Made by a program: the position numbers and the translations under genes | Shown: in pieces, positions 1 to 8,453 of the stretch | Position numbering within the stretch: position 1 is the stretch's first letter | Layout of the letters: every line of letters begins with the position of its first letter | Origin: Bacteroidaceae bacterium | Lineage (GTDB): Bacteria > Bacteroidota > Bacteroidia > Bacteroidales > Bacteroidaceae | DNA length: 64,000 nucleotides | Reading direction: 5' to 3' | NCBI GenBank assembly: GCA_017458585.1 | Contig: JAFTAJ010000034.1 | Coordinates: 17,092-81,091, forward strand | The notes under the pieces: model-generated | What the model was told of the DNA's origin: nothing | The model's input: the letters and a program-made list of their open reading frames with translations, nothing else | Database searches by the model: none

Positions 1-84
1 TCACTCCTCACTCCTCACTCAACTCACTCACTCCTCACTCCTCCCTCCTCACTCCTCACTCAACTCACTCACTCCTTCCTCCTT
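1..84. repeat. Heptamer tandem repeat (ACTCCTC type), in frame with RapZ domain
   Basis: Imperfect copies of a 7-bp unit, ACTCCTC with CAACTCA variants, fill the left edge of the window. The reading frame of the downstream RapZ-domain gene stays open through the whole tract as a Ser/Leu/Thr/His-rich stretch, so the repeat may be translated as a linker. The left limit is cut by the window edge. Confidence 0.7.
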
Positions 85-487
85 AACTATTACTATTTAC
101 AGCTTCAGCTACAAGCGCGGCATACCCGACGACCCCTCAGGCAACGGCGGCGGCTATGTCTTTGACTGCCGCTCCGCTCACAACCCCGGTCGGTACGAGC
201 AATACAAATGCTTCACGGGGTTAGACCAGCCGGTGATAAAGTTTCTGGAAGACGACGGCGAGATACTCACCTTCCTCAGCCATATCTATCCGTTGGCGGA
301 GCAGCATGTGGAGCGCTATATCAGTCGCGGATTCACCAGTCTGATGTTCTGCTTCGGCTGCACGGGCGGCCAGCACCGCAGCGTATATTGCGCCCAGCAC
401 CTTGCCGAGCATCTGCACTCTCTCTATCCGCAAATAACGATCAGGCTCATCCATCGCGAGCAGGGTATCAACAGCGAAATGAATTGA
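2..487 (+). CDS. RapZ C-terminal domain protein (3' part of gene)
   Basis: The visible part encodes a RapZ C-terminal-type domain: SFSYKRGIPDDPSGNGGG, VFDCRSAHNPGRY and the hallmark GCTGGQHRSV, ending at TGA 485-487. In RapZ this domain binds small RNA and nucleotide-sugar ligand. In Bacteroidetes it is commonly fused behind a phosphotransferase-like domain, which would lie left of this window (known of the family, not seen). The frame is open to the window edge and runs through the heptamer repeat at 1-84, so the gene is 5' truncated here and its start is unknown. It overlaps no other gene; the sulfatase follows within about 40 bp on the same strand. Family assignment is firm; the regulatory role in this organism is inference. 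Confidence 0.85.
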   Translation, partial: HSSLLTQLTHSSLLPPHSSLNSLTPSSLTITIYSFSYKRGIPDDPSGNGGGYVFDCRSAHNPGRYEQYKCFTGLDQPVIKFLEDDGEILTFLSHIYPLAEQHVERYISRGFTSLMFCFGCTGGQHRSVYCAQHLAEHLHSLYPQITIRLIHREQGINSEMN

Positions 488-528
488 AGATTTTGGCACT
501 CGACAGTCGTAAAATATTGTGCGGCGCA

Positions 529-2001
529 ATGATAGTGCCGTTGTCGGCCATAGGTCACTGCCGCAAGCCCAACATCGTGTTTATCCTTTGCGACGACATG
601 GGCTACGGTGACTTAGGATGCTACGGCCAGCGCTATATCGACACCCCCAACATCGACCGCCTCGCGACACAGGGAATGCTTTTCACACAAGCCTACGCCG
701 GCAGTCCCGTCAGTGCACCGTCCAGGGCCAGCTTGATGACCGGCCAGCACATCGGCCACTGCGAGGTGCGTGGCAATAAGGAGTATTGGAGCGGTCTAAC
801 CATGTATGGCAACAACCGCGAGTACGCCGTCACAGGGCAACATCCCCTTGACCCTGACCATATAGTGCTGCCGGAGATTATGAAGGACAATGGCTACACC
901 ACTGCGCAGTTTGGCAAATGGGCAGGCGGCTACGAAGGCTCGGTGTCCACCCCCGACAAGCGCGGCGTGGATGAGTTCTACGGTTATATCTGCCAGTTTC
1001 AGGCTCACCTCTACTATCCCAATTTCCTTAATCGCTACAGCCGCGCCCTCGGCGACACGGCAGTGGTGCGCGAGGTGATGCACCAGAATGTGGAGCATGC
1101 CATGTACGGCCCCGATTACTTCAACCGCGCACAGTACTCCGCCGATATCATCCACCGCAAAGCTATGGAGTGGCTCGACCGTCAAGACGAGCAGCAGCCG
1201 TTCTACGCCCTCCTGACCTACACCCTCCCCCACGCCGAGCTGGTGCAGCCTGAGGACTCTATCCTCGCCGACTACAAGCGCCGCTTTGACGAAGACAAGA
1301 CCTTCAGAGGCAGCGAAGGCAGCCGCTACAATGCCATAACCAATGTGCATGCCGAGTTTGCTGGCATGATAACGAGGCTTGATGCTTACGTCGGCGAGAT
1401 TATGGCCAAACTGGAGGAGCGCGGACTGGCCGACAATACGATTCTCATTTTCAGCAGCGACAACGGCCCTCATGAGGAGGGAGGTGCAGACCCCACGTTC
1501 TTCAATCGCGACGGACTGCTGCGCGGACTGAAACGCCAGACCTACGAGGGAGGCATACGCATACCGTTTATCGTGCGATGGCCCCGCCATATCAAGGCAG
1601 GCAGCCGCAGCGACATGCAGATTGCCTTCTGGGACATCATGCCCACCTTCTGCGACATCATCGGAGTCAACGACTATGCCACCCGCTATGCCCGCAAGGA
1701 CACTCCGGACTACTTCGACGGCATATCGTTCCTGCCCACGCTCAAGGGCAAGACAAAGAAACAACGGCACCACGACCACCTCTACTGGGAGTTTGACGAG
1801 ACCGACCAGGTGGCAGTGCGCAAGGGTGATTGGAAGCTTATCAGCATCCACGGCAAATGCCACCTCTACAATCTGGCCACCGACCTGCACGAGGACAATG
1901 ATGTTGCCGCGCAGCACCCCGACATAGTCCGCCAGCTGAAGGCCATCGCCCACAGGGAGCACCTGCCCAACCCCCACTTCAAGGTCACCCTCCCCGAATA
2001 G
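529..2001 (+). CDS. Sulfatase (S1 family, Ser-type)
   Basis: A 490-residue arylsulfatase-family enzyme that hydrolyses sulfate esters, probably on host or plant glycans. Near the N-terminus PNIVFILCDDMGYGDLG supplies the metal-binding Asp pair. Ser62 in the signature VSAPSRASLMTG is the residue converted to formylglycine; a Ser rather than Cys here implies maturation by a radical-SAM anSME. SSDNGPHEEGG (nt ~1455-1490) is the C-terminal metal site. ATG 529 is the first good start, but the frame is open upstream and TTG 493 would add residues resembling a signal sequence, so the N-terminus and export are uncertain. It follows the RapZ gene closely and ends before a clear hairpin terminator. The substrate cannot be told from sequence. 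Confidence 0.9.
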   Translation: MIVPLSAIGHCRKPNIVFILCDDMGYGDLGCYGQRYIDTPNIDRLATQGMLFTQAYAGSPVSAPSRASLMTGQHIGHCEVRGNKEYWSGLTMYGNNREYAVTGQHPLDPDHIVLPEIMKDNGYTTAQFGKWAGGYEGSVSTPDKRGVDEFYGYICQFQAHLYYPNFLNRYSRALGDTAVVREVMHQNVEHAMYGPDYFNRAQYSADIIHRKAMEWLDRQDEQQPFYALLTYTLPHAELVQPEDSILADYKRRFDEDKTFRGSEGSRYNAITNVHAEFAGMITRLDAYVGEIMAKLEERGLADNTILIFSSDNGPHEEGGADPTFFNRDGLLRGLKRQTYEGGIRIPFIVRWPRHIKAGSRSDMQIAFWDIMPTFCDIIGVNDYATRYARKDTPDYFDGISFLPTLKGKTKKQRHHDHLYWEFDETDQVAVRKGDWKLISIHGKCHLYNLATDLHEDNDVAAQHPDIVRQLKAIAHREHLPNPHFKVTLPE

Positions 2002-2029
2002 TACCGAGTTTCTTCTTGCATACACAATC

Positions 2030-2060
2030 AACGCCCCCGCTTCATTGCTGCAGGGGCGTT
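2030..2060. terminator. Hairpin terminator between convergent genes
   Basis: AACGCCCC (2030-2037) pairs with GGGGCGTT (2053-2060) around a 15-nt loop, between the convergent sulfatase and TPR genes. It could serve both strands. The T-run after it is short. Confidence 0.7.
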
Positions 2061-2063
2061 TAT

Positions 2064-2096
2064 TGGTTAACGGTTAACGGTTATTGGTTAACGGTT
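2064..2096. repeat. Heptamer tandem repeat (GGTTAAC type)
   Basis: Four to five copies of GGTTAAC/GGTTATT lie directly against the stop codon of the TPR gene. Same class of 7-bp tract as at many other junctions here, with a different unit. Confidence 0.75.
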
Positions 2097-3362
2097 CTAC
2101 TTCTTGTCGCGCTTGGCAATCTCGCTGAGGTTCTTGTCAACCACGGAGATGAGCTCGTCAATATTGTCCAGCTTGCTCTGCCACAGGTCGCTGCGGTCGG
2201 GAGCCAGTTCCTGCACCTTGGCGAAATAGACGCGGGTGGTGGTGAGCTTGTCCTTGAGCTCCTGCTGCTGGGCCTTGTACTGCGGGTCGCGGTTGTTGGT
2301 GGTAGCCTTCTGGTTGAGGTCGCGTATCTCATTAAAGTTGACTACGCCCACATTGGCTATGGCTTCCACGAAGTTGGGGTCTATCTCCAGAGCCTTGTTG
2401 AAGCTGGCCAGAGCCTCCTTGTCCTTCGTCTGGTCCATCAGCACTACGCCCTTGATATAGTGGGCCATCTTGTTCTGCGGTGCTTTCTGGATAAACTCGT
2501 CGGCTATCTTCATGGCCTCATCCCGCTGGTGCTTGTCGTAGTAGTACTTGAGGATTATCTGAGGATAGTTCACATTGGTGGTGTTCTCCATGGCATCCTT
2601 CAGTGTGCTGAGCCACTGCACGGTGTCGCCCTTGTGCAGCAGCGAGGTGGTCTTCATGTGGTAACCGTCCTCACGGGTGGTCTCGTCCTCCGACTGTATG
2701 GCGTAGTCAACGGTCTTGAGCACGCGGTCGTAGTCCTTGTCCTTAAAGGCCAGGATGGTGGCGAAGTATCCCACCTTGGGATAGTTCTTGTCCGACTTGT
2801 AGATGGAGTCGGTCTCTGCCTCGGTGAAGACAGGGCTCTTGGGCAGCTCCAGGTGCTTCATGTAGTACTTGTAGGCACCTTCGTTGTCGCCCTTGTTGTA
2901 GCAGAGCTGTGCGGAGATGAGGTAGTAGCCCACTATCTTCTTCATCCACTCCACGTTGCCGTTATGCTCACCGATGTCGTACTCGTTTTTCTTCGTACCA
3001 TAGTCAAAGCGCGGCTTTACCTTGCCCTTGGCGTCGGGGGCGTGGTCTATCTCAAACGACTTGGTCAGGTACTCCACTGCTTTGTCCATGCTCGAGATAA
3101 ACAGGGCGGTGTCAACATCGGCTGCCTGCTGCATTTGGGTTATTTGCCCATTGATAAGACGCAGCTCCACCTGGCCGGCCACATTGTAGGCGTAGGCAAG
3201 CTTCTTGGTCTTGGGACTCTCAAGGACGGCCTTCATCGTTTCGCGGGCCTCCATGAACTTTCCTTCGTTAATCTGCTCCTGAGCCTTGTATATCTGGCCA
3301 TCCTGCGCAAAGCCGATGGCGGCAGTCATTAGGGCTGCAAGAGATAAGATAATCTTTTTCAT
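2097..3362 (-). CDS. Exported TPR-repeat protein
   Basis: A 421-residue protein with a clear signal peptide (MKKIILSLAALMTAAIGFAQ), so periplasmic or surface-located. The rest is helical and TPR-like. The clearest repeats are at about residues 295-350 (KMAHYIKGVVLMDQ, EALASFNKALEIDPNF), with weaker ones before. TPRs bind protein partners, so this is probably a scaffold or assembly factor, but no enzymatic motif is seen and the partner is unknown. It lies downstream of gyrA on the same strand, separated by 36 bp, and could be cotranscribed with it. Start ATG 3362 is fixed by the signal peptide. The call as an exported TPR protein is secure; the function is not known. Confidence 0.85.
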   Translation of the reverse strand: MKKIILSLAALMTAAIGFAQDGQIYKAQEQINEGKFMEARETMKAVLESPKTKKLAYAYNVAGQVELRLINGQITQMQQAADVDTALFISSMDKAVEYLTKSFEIDHAPDAKGKVKPRFDYGTKKNEYDIGEHNGNVEWMKKIVGYYLISAQLCYNKGDNEGAYKYYMKHLELPKSPVFTEAETDSIYKSDKNYPKVGYFATILAFKDKDYDRVLKTVDYAIQSEDETTREDGYHMKTTSLLHKGDTVQWLSTLKDAMENTTNVNYPQIILKYYYDKHQRDEAMKIADEFIQKAPQNKMAHYIKGVVLMDQTKDKEALASFNKALEIDPNFVEAIANVGVVNFNEIRDLNQKATTNNRDPQYKAQQQELKDKLTTTRVYFAKVQELAPDRSDLWQSKLDNIDELISVVDKNLSEIAKRDKK

Positions 3363-3398
3363 AGCTTTTGATGTTTAGAGTTTAAAGTTTGTTTTTTC

Positions 3399-5939
3399 TT
3401 ATTCTTCATTATCAGATTCTTCCTGGAACTCCTGGAACTCTCCTTGAACTCCTTGAACTTCCTCACCGTCCTCCGGCTCTGCCTCCACGTGGCATACTGA
3501 GGAGATGGTGTCGTTGCGCTTTGCGATATCAATTATCTTCACGCCCTGGGTGATGCGGCCCTGCACACTTATGCTCTTCACGGGCACACGGATGGCGGTA
3601 CCGCTCTTGTTGATCACTACGAGGTCGTTCTCGTCGTGTACCAGCAGTATGGCTACCAGTTTGCCGGTCTTCTCGGTGATGTTGATGGTCTTCACACCCT
3701 TGCCGCCACGGCCGGTCAGGCGGTAGTCCTCTATAAGCGAGCGCTTGCCTATACCGTTCTCCGACACTACGAGTATCGTGCTCTGCATATCCTGTGCCCA
3801 TGCGCAGATCATGCCTACCACCTCGTCGTCCGCTCCGTCCAGCGTCACGCCCTTCACACCGGTGGCGTTGCGGCCCATGGCGCGTACCTTGCTCTCGTTG
3901 AAGCGGATGGCCCTACCGTTGCGTGTGGCGATTACTATCTCGCTGCTGCCATCGGTCAGCGATACGCTAACGATGGAGTCGTCTTCCCTGATGTTGATGG
4001 CGTTCACACCGTTAGCCCTCGGGCGTGAGTAGTCGGTCAGCACGGTCTTCTTTATCACACCCTTCTTCGAGCAGAAGGTGATGTAGTGGGTGCGGCAGAA
4101 CTCCTCGTCCTTGAGGTTCTGCACATGTATCATCGTGTTCAGCGAGTCGTCGCCCGGAATGTTCAGCAGGTTCTGTATCGCACGCCCCTTGGAGTTCTTC
4201 ACTCCCTCGGGCACCTCATACACCTTCAGCCAGTAGCAGCGGCCTTTCTGGGTGAAGAAGAGCAGCGTGTCGTGCATATTGGCGCGATACACCTTGTCTA
4301 TAAAGTCCGCGTCGCGCGTTGATGACAGCTTGCTGCCTATGCCGCCGCGACCTTGGGCATGGAACTCGCTCAGCGGAGTGCGCTTGATGTAGCCCAGATG
4401 GCTGGTCGTTATCATCATCGGGTCGTTGGCAAAGAAGTCCTCGGGATTGAAGTTGTCGGCCTCGCCCGGCATTATCTCCGTCAGGCGCGGTGTAGCGTAC
4501 TTCTCCTTCACCTCCATCAGCTCGTCCTTGATGACCTTCTTACACAGCTCGTCGTCGGTCAGTATGCGGTTGTAATAGTCTATCTTACGCATCAGTTCTT
4601 CAAACTCTTCATGCAGCTGCTCCTGACGCAGACCTGTCAGCTGGGCCAGACGCATATCCACGATTGCCTTGGCCTGTATTTCATCCAGGTCAAAGCGCTT
4701 CATCAGAGCCTCAATGGCATCCTGCGGTGTCTTCGATGCGCGGATCAGACGAACCACCTCGTCAATGTTGTCGCATGCAATGATGAGACCCTCTATGATG
4801 TGGGCCCTCTCCTGAGCCTTGCGCAGGTCAAACTTTGTGCGGCGTATCACCACGTCGTGACGGTGCTCTATGAAGTACTTGATGCAGTCCTTCAGCGTCA
4901 GCAGACGCGGACGGCCGTGAACCAACGCAATATTATTCACACTGAACGAGCACTGCAGGTCAGTCAGCTTGAGCAGCTTGTTGAGCACCACGTTGGCGTT
5001 CGCATCGCGCTTCACATCCACCACGATGCGCATACCCTCGCGGCCTGTCTCGTCGTTCACGTTGCTGATGCCTATCACCTTTTTCTCGTTCGAGAGCATG
5101 GCTATCTTCTTTATCAGCTCAGCCTTGTTTACGCCGTAGGGTATCTCCGTTATCACGATGGCAGAGTGAGTGCCCAGGTCTTCTATCTCATAGCGGGCAC
5201 GCATCACCACGCGGCCCTTGCCTGTAGCGTAAGCGTCTTTCACTCCCTGCAGACCGCAGATAATGCCTCCTGTGGGGAAGTCGGGGGCGGGGATGTACTG
5301 CATCAGCTCATCCACTGTGATGTCGGGGTTATCTACGTATGCCACGCAGCCGTCTATCACCTCGCCCAGGTTGTGGGTGGGCACGTTGGTGGCCATACCT
5401 ACGGCGATACCCGTGGCACCGTTCACCAGGAAGTTGGGTATGCGCGTCGGCATCACCGTCGGCTCCTGGGTGGAGTCGTCAAAGTTGTTGCGCATATCCA
5501 CCGTCTCCTTGTCGAGGTCCTGCATCATCGCCTCGCCCAGCAGGCTGAGGCGCGCCTCAGTGTAACGCATGGCGGCTGCAGAGTCGCCGTCCACCGAGCC
5601 GAAGTTACCGTGACCGTCCACCAGCACCTCGCGCATATTCCATGGCTGCGCCAGGCGCACCAGGGCACCATATACCGAAGAGTCTCCGTGGGGATGATAC
5701 TTACCGAGCACCTCACCCACTATACGGGCGCACTTCTTGTAAGGGCTGTTATGCGTGTTGCCAATGCCCAGCATACCATAGAGGATACGGCGGTGCACAG
5801 GCTTGAAGCCATCCCTTACGTCGGGCAACGCACGCGCCACGATAACCGACATGGAGTAATCGATGTAGCTGCTCCGCATCTCGCGGTTCAGATCCACTTT
5901 TATTATCCTGTCGTTGTTCAGATTTTGTGTTTCGTCCAT
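3399..5939 (-). CDS. gyrA: DNA gyrase subunit A
   Basis: An 846-residue type IIA topoisomerase subunit that with GyrB introduces negative supercoils in the nucleoid. The N-terminal breakage-reunion domain carries the catalytic Tyr126 (AAAMRYTEARL) and the quinolone region HPHGDSSVYGAL at 82-93, where Ser87 corresponds to E. coli Ser83. The residue matching E. coli Asp87 is Gly91; I believe related Bacteroidetes have this natively, but cannot check. The C-terminal beta-pinwheel has the GyrA box QGRGGIG, which separates it from topoisomerase IV ParC. The end is an acidic tail made of a 9-bp tandem repeat (3420-3464). A -7 promoter box lies 43 bp upstream. Start ATG 5939 gives the usual N-terminus. 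Confidence 0.97.
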   Translation of the reverse strand: MDETQNLNNDRIIKVDLNREMRSSYIDYSMSVIVARALPDVRDGFKPVHRRILYGMLGIGNTHNSPYKKCARIVGEVLGKYHPHGDSSVYGALVRLAQPWNMREVLVDGHGNFGSVDGDSAAAMRYTEARLSLLGEAMMQDLDKETVDMRNNFDDSTQEPTVMPTRIPNFLVNGATGIAVGMATNVPTHNLGEVIDGCVAYVDNPDITVDELMQYIPAPDFPTGGIICGLQGVKDAYATGKGRVVMRARYEIEDLGTHSAIVITEIPYGVNKAELIKKIAMLSNEKKVIGISNVNDETGREGMRIVVDVKRDANANVVLNKLLKLTDLQCSFSVNNIALVHGRPRLLTLKDCIKYFIEHRHDVVIRRTKFDLRKAQERAHIIEGLIIACDNIDEVVRLIRASKTPQDAIEALMKRFDLDEIQAKAIVDMRLAQLTGLRQEQLHEEFEELMRKIDYYNRILTDDELCKKVIKDELMEVKEKYATPRLTEIMPGEADNFNPEDFFANDPMMITTSHLGYIKRTPLSEFHAQGRGGIGSKLSSTRDADFIDKVYRANMHDTLLFFTQKGRCYWLKVYEVPEGVKNSKGRAIQNLLNIPGDDSLNTMIHVQNLKDEEFCRTHYITFCSKKGVIKKTVLTDYSRPRANGVNAINIREDDSIVSVSLTDGSSEIVIATRNGRAIRFNESKVRAMGRNATGVKGVTLDGADDEVVGMICAWAQDMQSTILVVSENGIGKRSLIEDYRLTGRGGKGVKTINITEKTGKLVAILLVHDENDLVVINKSGTAIRVPVKSISVQGRITQGVKIIDIAKRNDTISSVCHVEAEPEDGEEVQGVQGEFQEFQEESDNEE
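3420..3464. repeat. Nonamer tandem repeat inside gyrA
   Basis: Sense-strand copies of GTTCAAGGA/GTTCCAGGA (9 bp) encode VQGVQGEFQEFQEE near the GyrA C-terminus. A related unit, GTTTAAGGA, recurs in non-coding DNA at 6149-6188 upstream of the same gene. Confidence 0.75.
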
Positions 5940-5981
5940 ACTGATTGTACCTTATTTATAAATGTTATTGATTTTCGACTC

Positions 5982-5989
5982 CAAAGTTA
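5982..5989 (-). promoter_or_regulatory. -7 promoter box before gyrA
   Basis: Reads TAACTTTG on the minus strand, matching the Bacteroidetes -7 consensus TAnnTTTG, 43 bp upstream of the gyrA ATG. No well-spaced TTG -33 element is obvious. Confidence 0.55.
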
Positions 5990-5997
5990 CGACTTTT

Positions 5998-6770
5998 CTT
6001 TCAAACGGAGCGGCATTTCGAGGAATAAAAATGAGGGGAAATCCAAAAATTAGGCTTTTTTAGCGTTTCTCGCGCATTTTAGTTCCGTTTTCGACCTCCT
6101 GTCGAGTAATGTGTAAAAGACGCTAAAAACTAGTAAAAGAAAAAAATCAGTTCAAGAGGTTCAAGAGTTTAAGGAGTTTAAGGAGTGTATTCTAATTGTG
6201 AAAAATTTTGACAGAATTTATGTTGAGATTTTTCGCAAAATAGAGAGAATTTGATGTTTTGCTGCTAATTTGAGCAGATTTCTTAGAGGGAGAAGATACC
6301 TGGATTTTCGCGACGAGTGACGCGAATTTGGATGGCGGAGTCATTGCGTCAATATTAAGGCACAAAATGCGGGCGAGTGTGCGTATATTTGGAGGGAATT
6401 TGGAGTGAGAAACGAAAAATTTTGCTTTTTCGAGGAGGGAGAGCGAGTGCGCGGAATTTGCGTCAGTTCGTACAAAAATCAGGTCAGATTTCGCTCCAAC
6501 AAAGACGGCTTTAGTTCCAACTAGAACGCCCTTTTTTTCAATTAGAACAGCGTTAGTTTCCGGAAATGCGGCTTTAGTGGGGGTCAAGAACGGCTTTTTT
6601 TTGAATTAGAACAGCGAAAAATTCGGCGAGCATGCGGTAAATTTTGGTAAGGCTTGGTTGATTCTTGGCAAGGGTGCAATTAGTTGATTATCATTGCGTT
6701 AATCCAAATCGCCATATTCGCGCTATTTCGGTGCGATATTCAGTTCGTTTTCGTACACGCGATTCTAGAG
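5998..6770. repeat. Intergenic tract of degenerate 21-22 bp units
   Basis: About 770 bp without a convincing gene between gyrA and panD. The clearest part (about 6430-6720) breaks into 20-22 bp units with shared words such as CTTTAGTTCC, CAATTAGAACAGC, TCAAGAACGGC and GGTAAGGCTTGG. GC-rich pulses recur about every two helical turns. A 9-bp tandem tract (TTCAAGAGG/TTTAAGGAG) lies at 6149-6188. A 131-codon minus-strand frame crosses the tract, but its product is a shadow of the repeat. Confidence 0.55.
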
Positions 6771-6863
6771 GGCCAAAAAGGCCGTTTTTGCTACGAAATA
6801 TTTTGACAGTGGCGGCATGTAGAGAGTGATTTCTGGGCTATTTTTTGATCGTGGCAATGCACA

Positions 6864-6900
6864 AAAATGGCCGCTGGCACCCCCCCAGGCATCCAGCGGC
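6864..6900 (-). terminator. Terminator after panC-panD
   Basis: On the minus strand GCCGCTGG pairs with CCAGCGGC (6870-6877 with 6893-6900) and is followed by CATTTTTG. It lies about 65 bp beyond the panD stop. Confidence 0.7.
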
Positions 6901-6964
6901 TCACATTCGTTTATAACAAAAGGATAAACAAATGTATAAATGTATAATTCGTTGTCTATCTGTC

Positions 6965-7309
6965 CTATAGCTTGTTTCCTTCTTTGGGGAATATGATCTG
7001 CGGTTTGAAGGTCTTGGCCTCTTCCACGGTCATGGAGCCAAAGGCCATGATGATGACTATGTCGCCCACCTCGACCTTGCGTGCCGCAGCACCATTGAGG
7101 CATACGCATCCGCTACCTCGTTCGCCAGCAATGACATAGGTCTCAAGGCGCTCGCCATTGTTGTTGTCCACCACATAGACATGCTCGCCCCTGACGAGGC
7201 CGGAGGCATCCATGAGGTCTTCGTCAATAGTGATACTACCTACATAGTTGAGGTTGGCGTCGGTAACAGTGGCGCGATGTATCTTGGATTTCAGTACTTC
7301 GATGAACAT
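6965..7309 (-). CDS. panD: Aspartate 1-decarboxylase
   Basis: A 114-residue pyruvoyl enzyme that decarboxylates L-aspartate to beta-alanine for pantothenate and CoA synthesis in the cytoplasm. The self-cleavage site is Gly24-Ser25 in YVGSITID; Ser25 becomes the pyruvoyl group. Further family marks are the early [25 protein letters not shown] and the [13 protein letters not shown] segment. The length is close to the family norm (about 115-130). It lies directly downstream of panC on the same strand, separated by an octamer/heptamer repeat tract, so the two steps that make pantothenate from beta-alanine are encoded together. A strong hairpin follows the stop. Confidence 0.97.
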   Translation of the reverse strand: MFIEVLKSKIHRATVTDANLNYVGSITIDEDLMDASGLVRGEHVYVVDNNNGERLETYVIAGERGSGCVCLNGAAARKVEVGDIVIIMAFGSMTVEEAKTFKPQIIFPKEGNKL

Positions 7310-7314
7310 TTTAA

Positions 7315-7355
7315 AAATTAGAAATGAGAAATTAGAAATTAGGAGTTAGGAGTTA
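7315..7355. repeat. Tandem repeat between panC and panD
   Basis: AAATTAG/AAATGAG and GGAGTTA heptamers fill the gap between the two genes. Confidence 0.7.
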
Positions 7356-7357
7356 TT

Positions 7358-8206
7358 TTACTTGTACCTTATGTTGTCGATGAGTCGGACGGGGCGGTGG
7401 CCACAGAAGACGGTGATGCATCCCACGACGGAGGGGCTGTCGTCCCACTCGCTGAGGCTGCGGAGGCTGTCGCCATCGACGATGTCATAGTACTGCACCT
7501 CGAGGCCCTCCACGGCATTGATGCCGTCCACGACGAAGGCCTTGGTCTCGGCGAGGGTGTGGTCGCGCATAAAGTCCTTGCTCTCAAAGAGATACTTGGA
7601 TATGTTAACGGCTATCTTGCGCTCCTCGGGGGTGAGCAGTGCATTGCGGCTGCTGAGCGCGAGACCGTCGGTCTCCCTCACGATGGGGCAAGGGCAGATC
7701 TCGAGCTTCAGGCCCAGGTCCTTGACCATTGCCTTGATGACGGCGACCTGCTGGAAGTCTTTCTCACCAAAATAGGCTCGGTCGGGCTCGACGGCATAGA
7801 AGAGTTTGCTTACTATCTGGCACACGCCATTGAAATGGCCCGGACGGAAGGCTCCCTCCATGACCGTGTCGGTGGGGGGATAGGAGAACTGGCGGGTGTC
7901 GGGCTCGGGATACATCTCTCTTACGGAGGGTGCGAACACGACATCGGCCCCGATGCTCTCGAGCAGGGCGCAGTCGGCCTCCATGGTGTGTGGGTAGTTC
8001 TTGAGGTCGTTCTTGTCGTTGAACTGTGTGGGATTGACGAAATCGCTTACCACGGTGAAGCCGTTCTCCTTCACGCTGCGCCTGACGAGCGAGGCATGGC
8101 CCTCGTGGAGGGCGCCCATGGTGGGCACCAGGCCGATGGTCTTGCCTTCGCGGCGGGCGGCGGCGAGGACGGACTTAAGTTTCTTTATGGAGGTTATTTT
8201 GAGCAT
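7358..8206 (-). CDS. panC: Pantothenate synthetase
   Basis: A 282-residue enzyme joining pantoate and beta-alanine with ATP, via pantoyl-adenylate. The nucleotide-binding HIGH-like motif is in [31 protein letters not shown] and the KMSKS-like LALSSRN are also present. I chose ATG 8206 ([11 protein letters not shown]). The frame is open further upstream to 8272, but the extra 22 residues come from the G-rich palindromic element and are not family-like. It is transcribed away from glycogen synthase and towards panD. The palindrome and a TTAGGAG tract separate it from the divergent gene. Confidence 0.96.
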   Translation of the reverse strand: MLKITSIKKLKSVLAAARREGKTIGLVPTMGALHEGHASLVRRSVKENGFTVVSDFVNPTQFNDKNDLKNYPHTMEADCALLESIGADVVFAPSVREMYPEPDTRQFSYPPTDTVMEGAFRPGHFNGVCQIVSKLFYAVEPDRAYFGEKDFQQVAVIKAMVKDLGLKLEICPCPIVRETDGLALSSRNALLTPEERKIAVNISKYLFESKDFMRDHTLAETKAFVVDGINAVEGLEVQYYDIVDGDSLRSLSEWDDSPSVVGCITVFCGHRPVRLIDNIRYK

Positions 8207-8232
8207 TGAAGATTTTTTTAAGATTGAAAATT

Positions 8233-8292
8233 GACACACCCCATCCGACACACCCCCTCGGCCTTTGGCCACTCCCCCTAGCTTAGGGGGAG
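8233..8292. repeat. G-rich palindromic element (panC upstream)
   Basis: Contains CTCCCCCTAAGCTAGGGGGAG on the minus strand, a GGCC-AAA-GGCC hairpin and a GAGGGGGTGTGTC end. It is directly followed by a TTAGGAG heptamer tract at 8294-8320. It belongs to the family found inside genes further on. Confidence 0.75.
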
Positions 8293-8293
8293 A

Positions 8294-8320
8294 AGGAGTT
8301 AGGAGTTAGGAGTTAGGAGT
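8294..8320. repeat. Heptamer tandem repeat (TTAGGAG)
   Basis: Nearly four perfect copies of GGAGTTA lie next to the palindromic element. Confidence 0.85.
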
Positions 8321-8415
8321 GCAAAATAACACAATTCTTTTCACATACGGAAGGGTTTTGGTACGAAAATGTTCTTTTTTTGACATAAAATGCTTTATAT
8401 ATGAAAAAAAACAGC

Positions 8416-8423
8416 TAACTTTG
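8416..8423 (+). promoter_or_regulatory. -7 promoter box before glycogen synthase
   Basis: TAACTTTG, 30 bp before ATG 8454, matches the Bacteroidetes -7 consensus. Confidence 0.6.
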
Positions 8424-8453
8424 CATGTAACGACTAACCATATAACACAAAAA

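Noticed and set aside
82..91. Gyrase resistance mutation at GyrA residue 91 (Gly at the E. coli Asp87 position; gene at 3399-5939, residue numbers given)
   Set aside because: I believe Gly is usual in this group, and the key Ser87 is unchanged, so I do not claim quinolone resistance.
2016..3332. Long plus-strand ORFs opposite gyrA and the TPR gene (for example 438 and 566 codons)
   Set aside because: They are antisense shadows of well-supported genes, rich in Leu/Val/His as expected from the reverse frame.
6192..6587. 131-codon minus-strand ORF between gyrA and panD
   Set aside because: It lies across the degenerate 21-22 bp units, has Ser/Lys/Phe-rich unstructured content, no recognisable domain and no promoter or ribosome site. 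Judged a shadow of the array.
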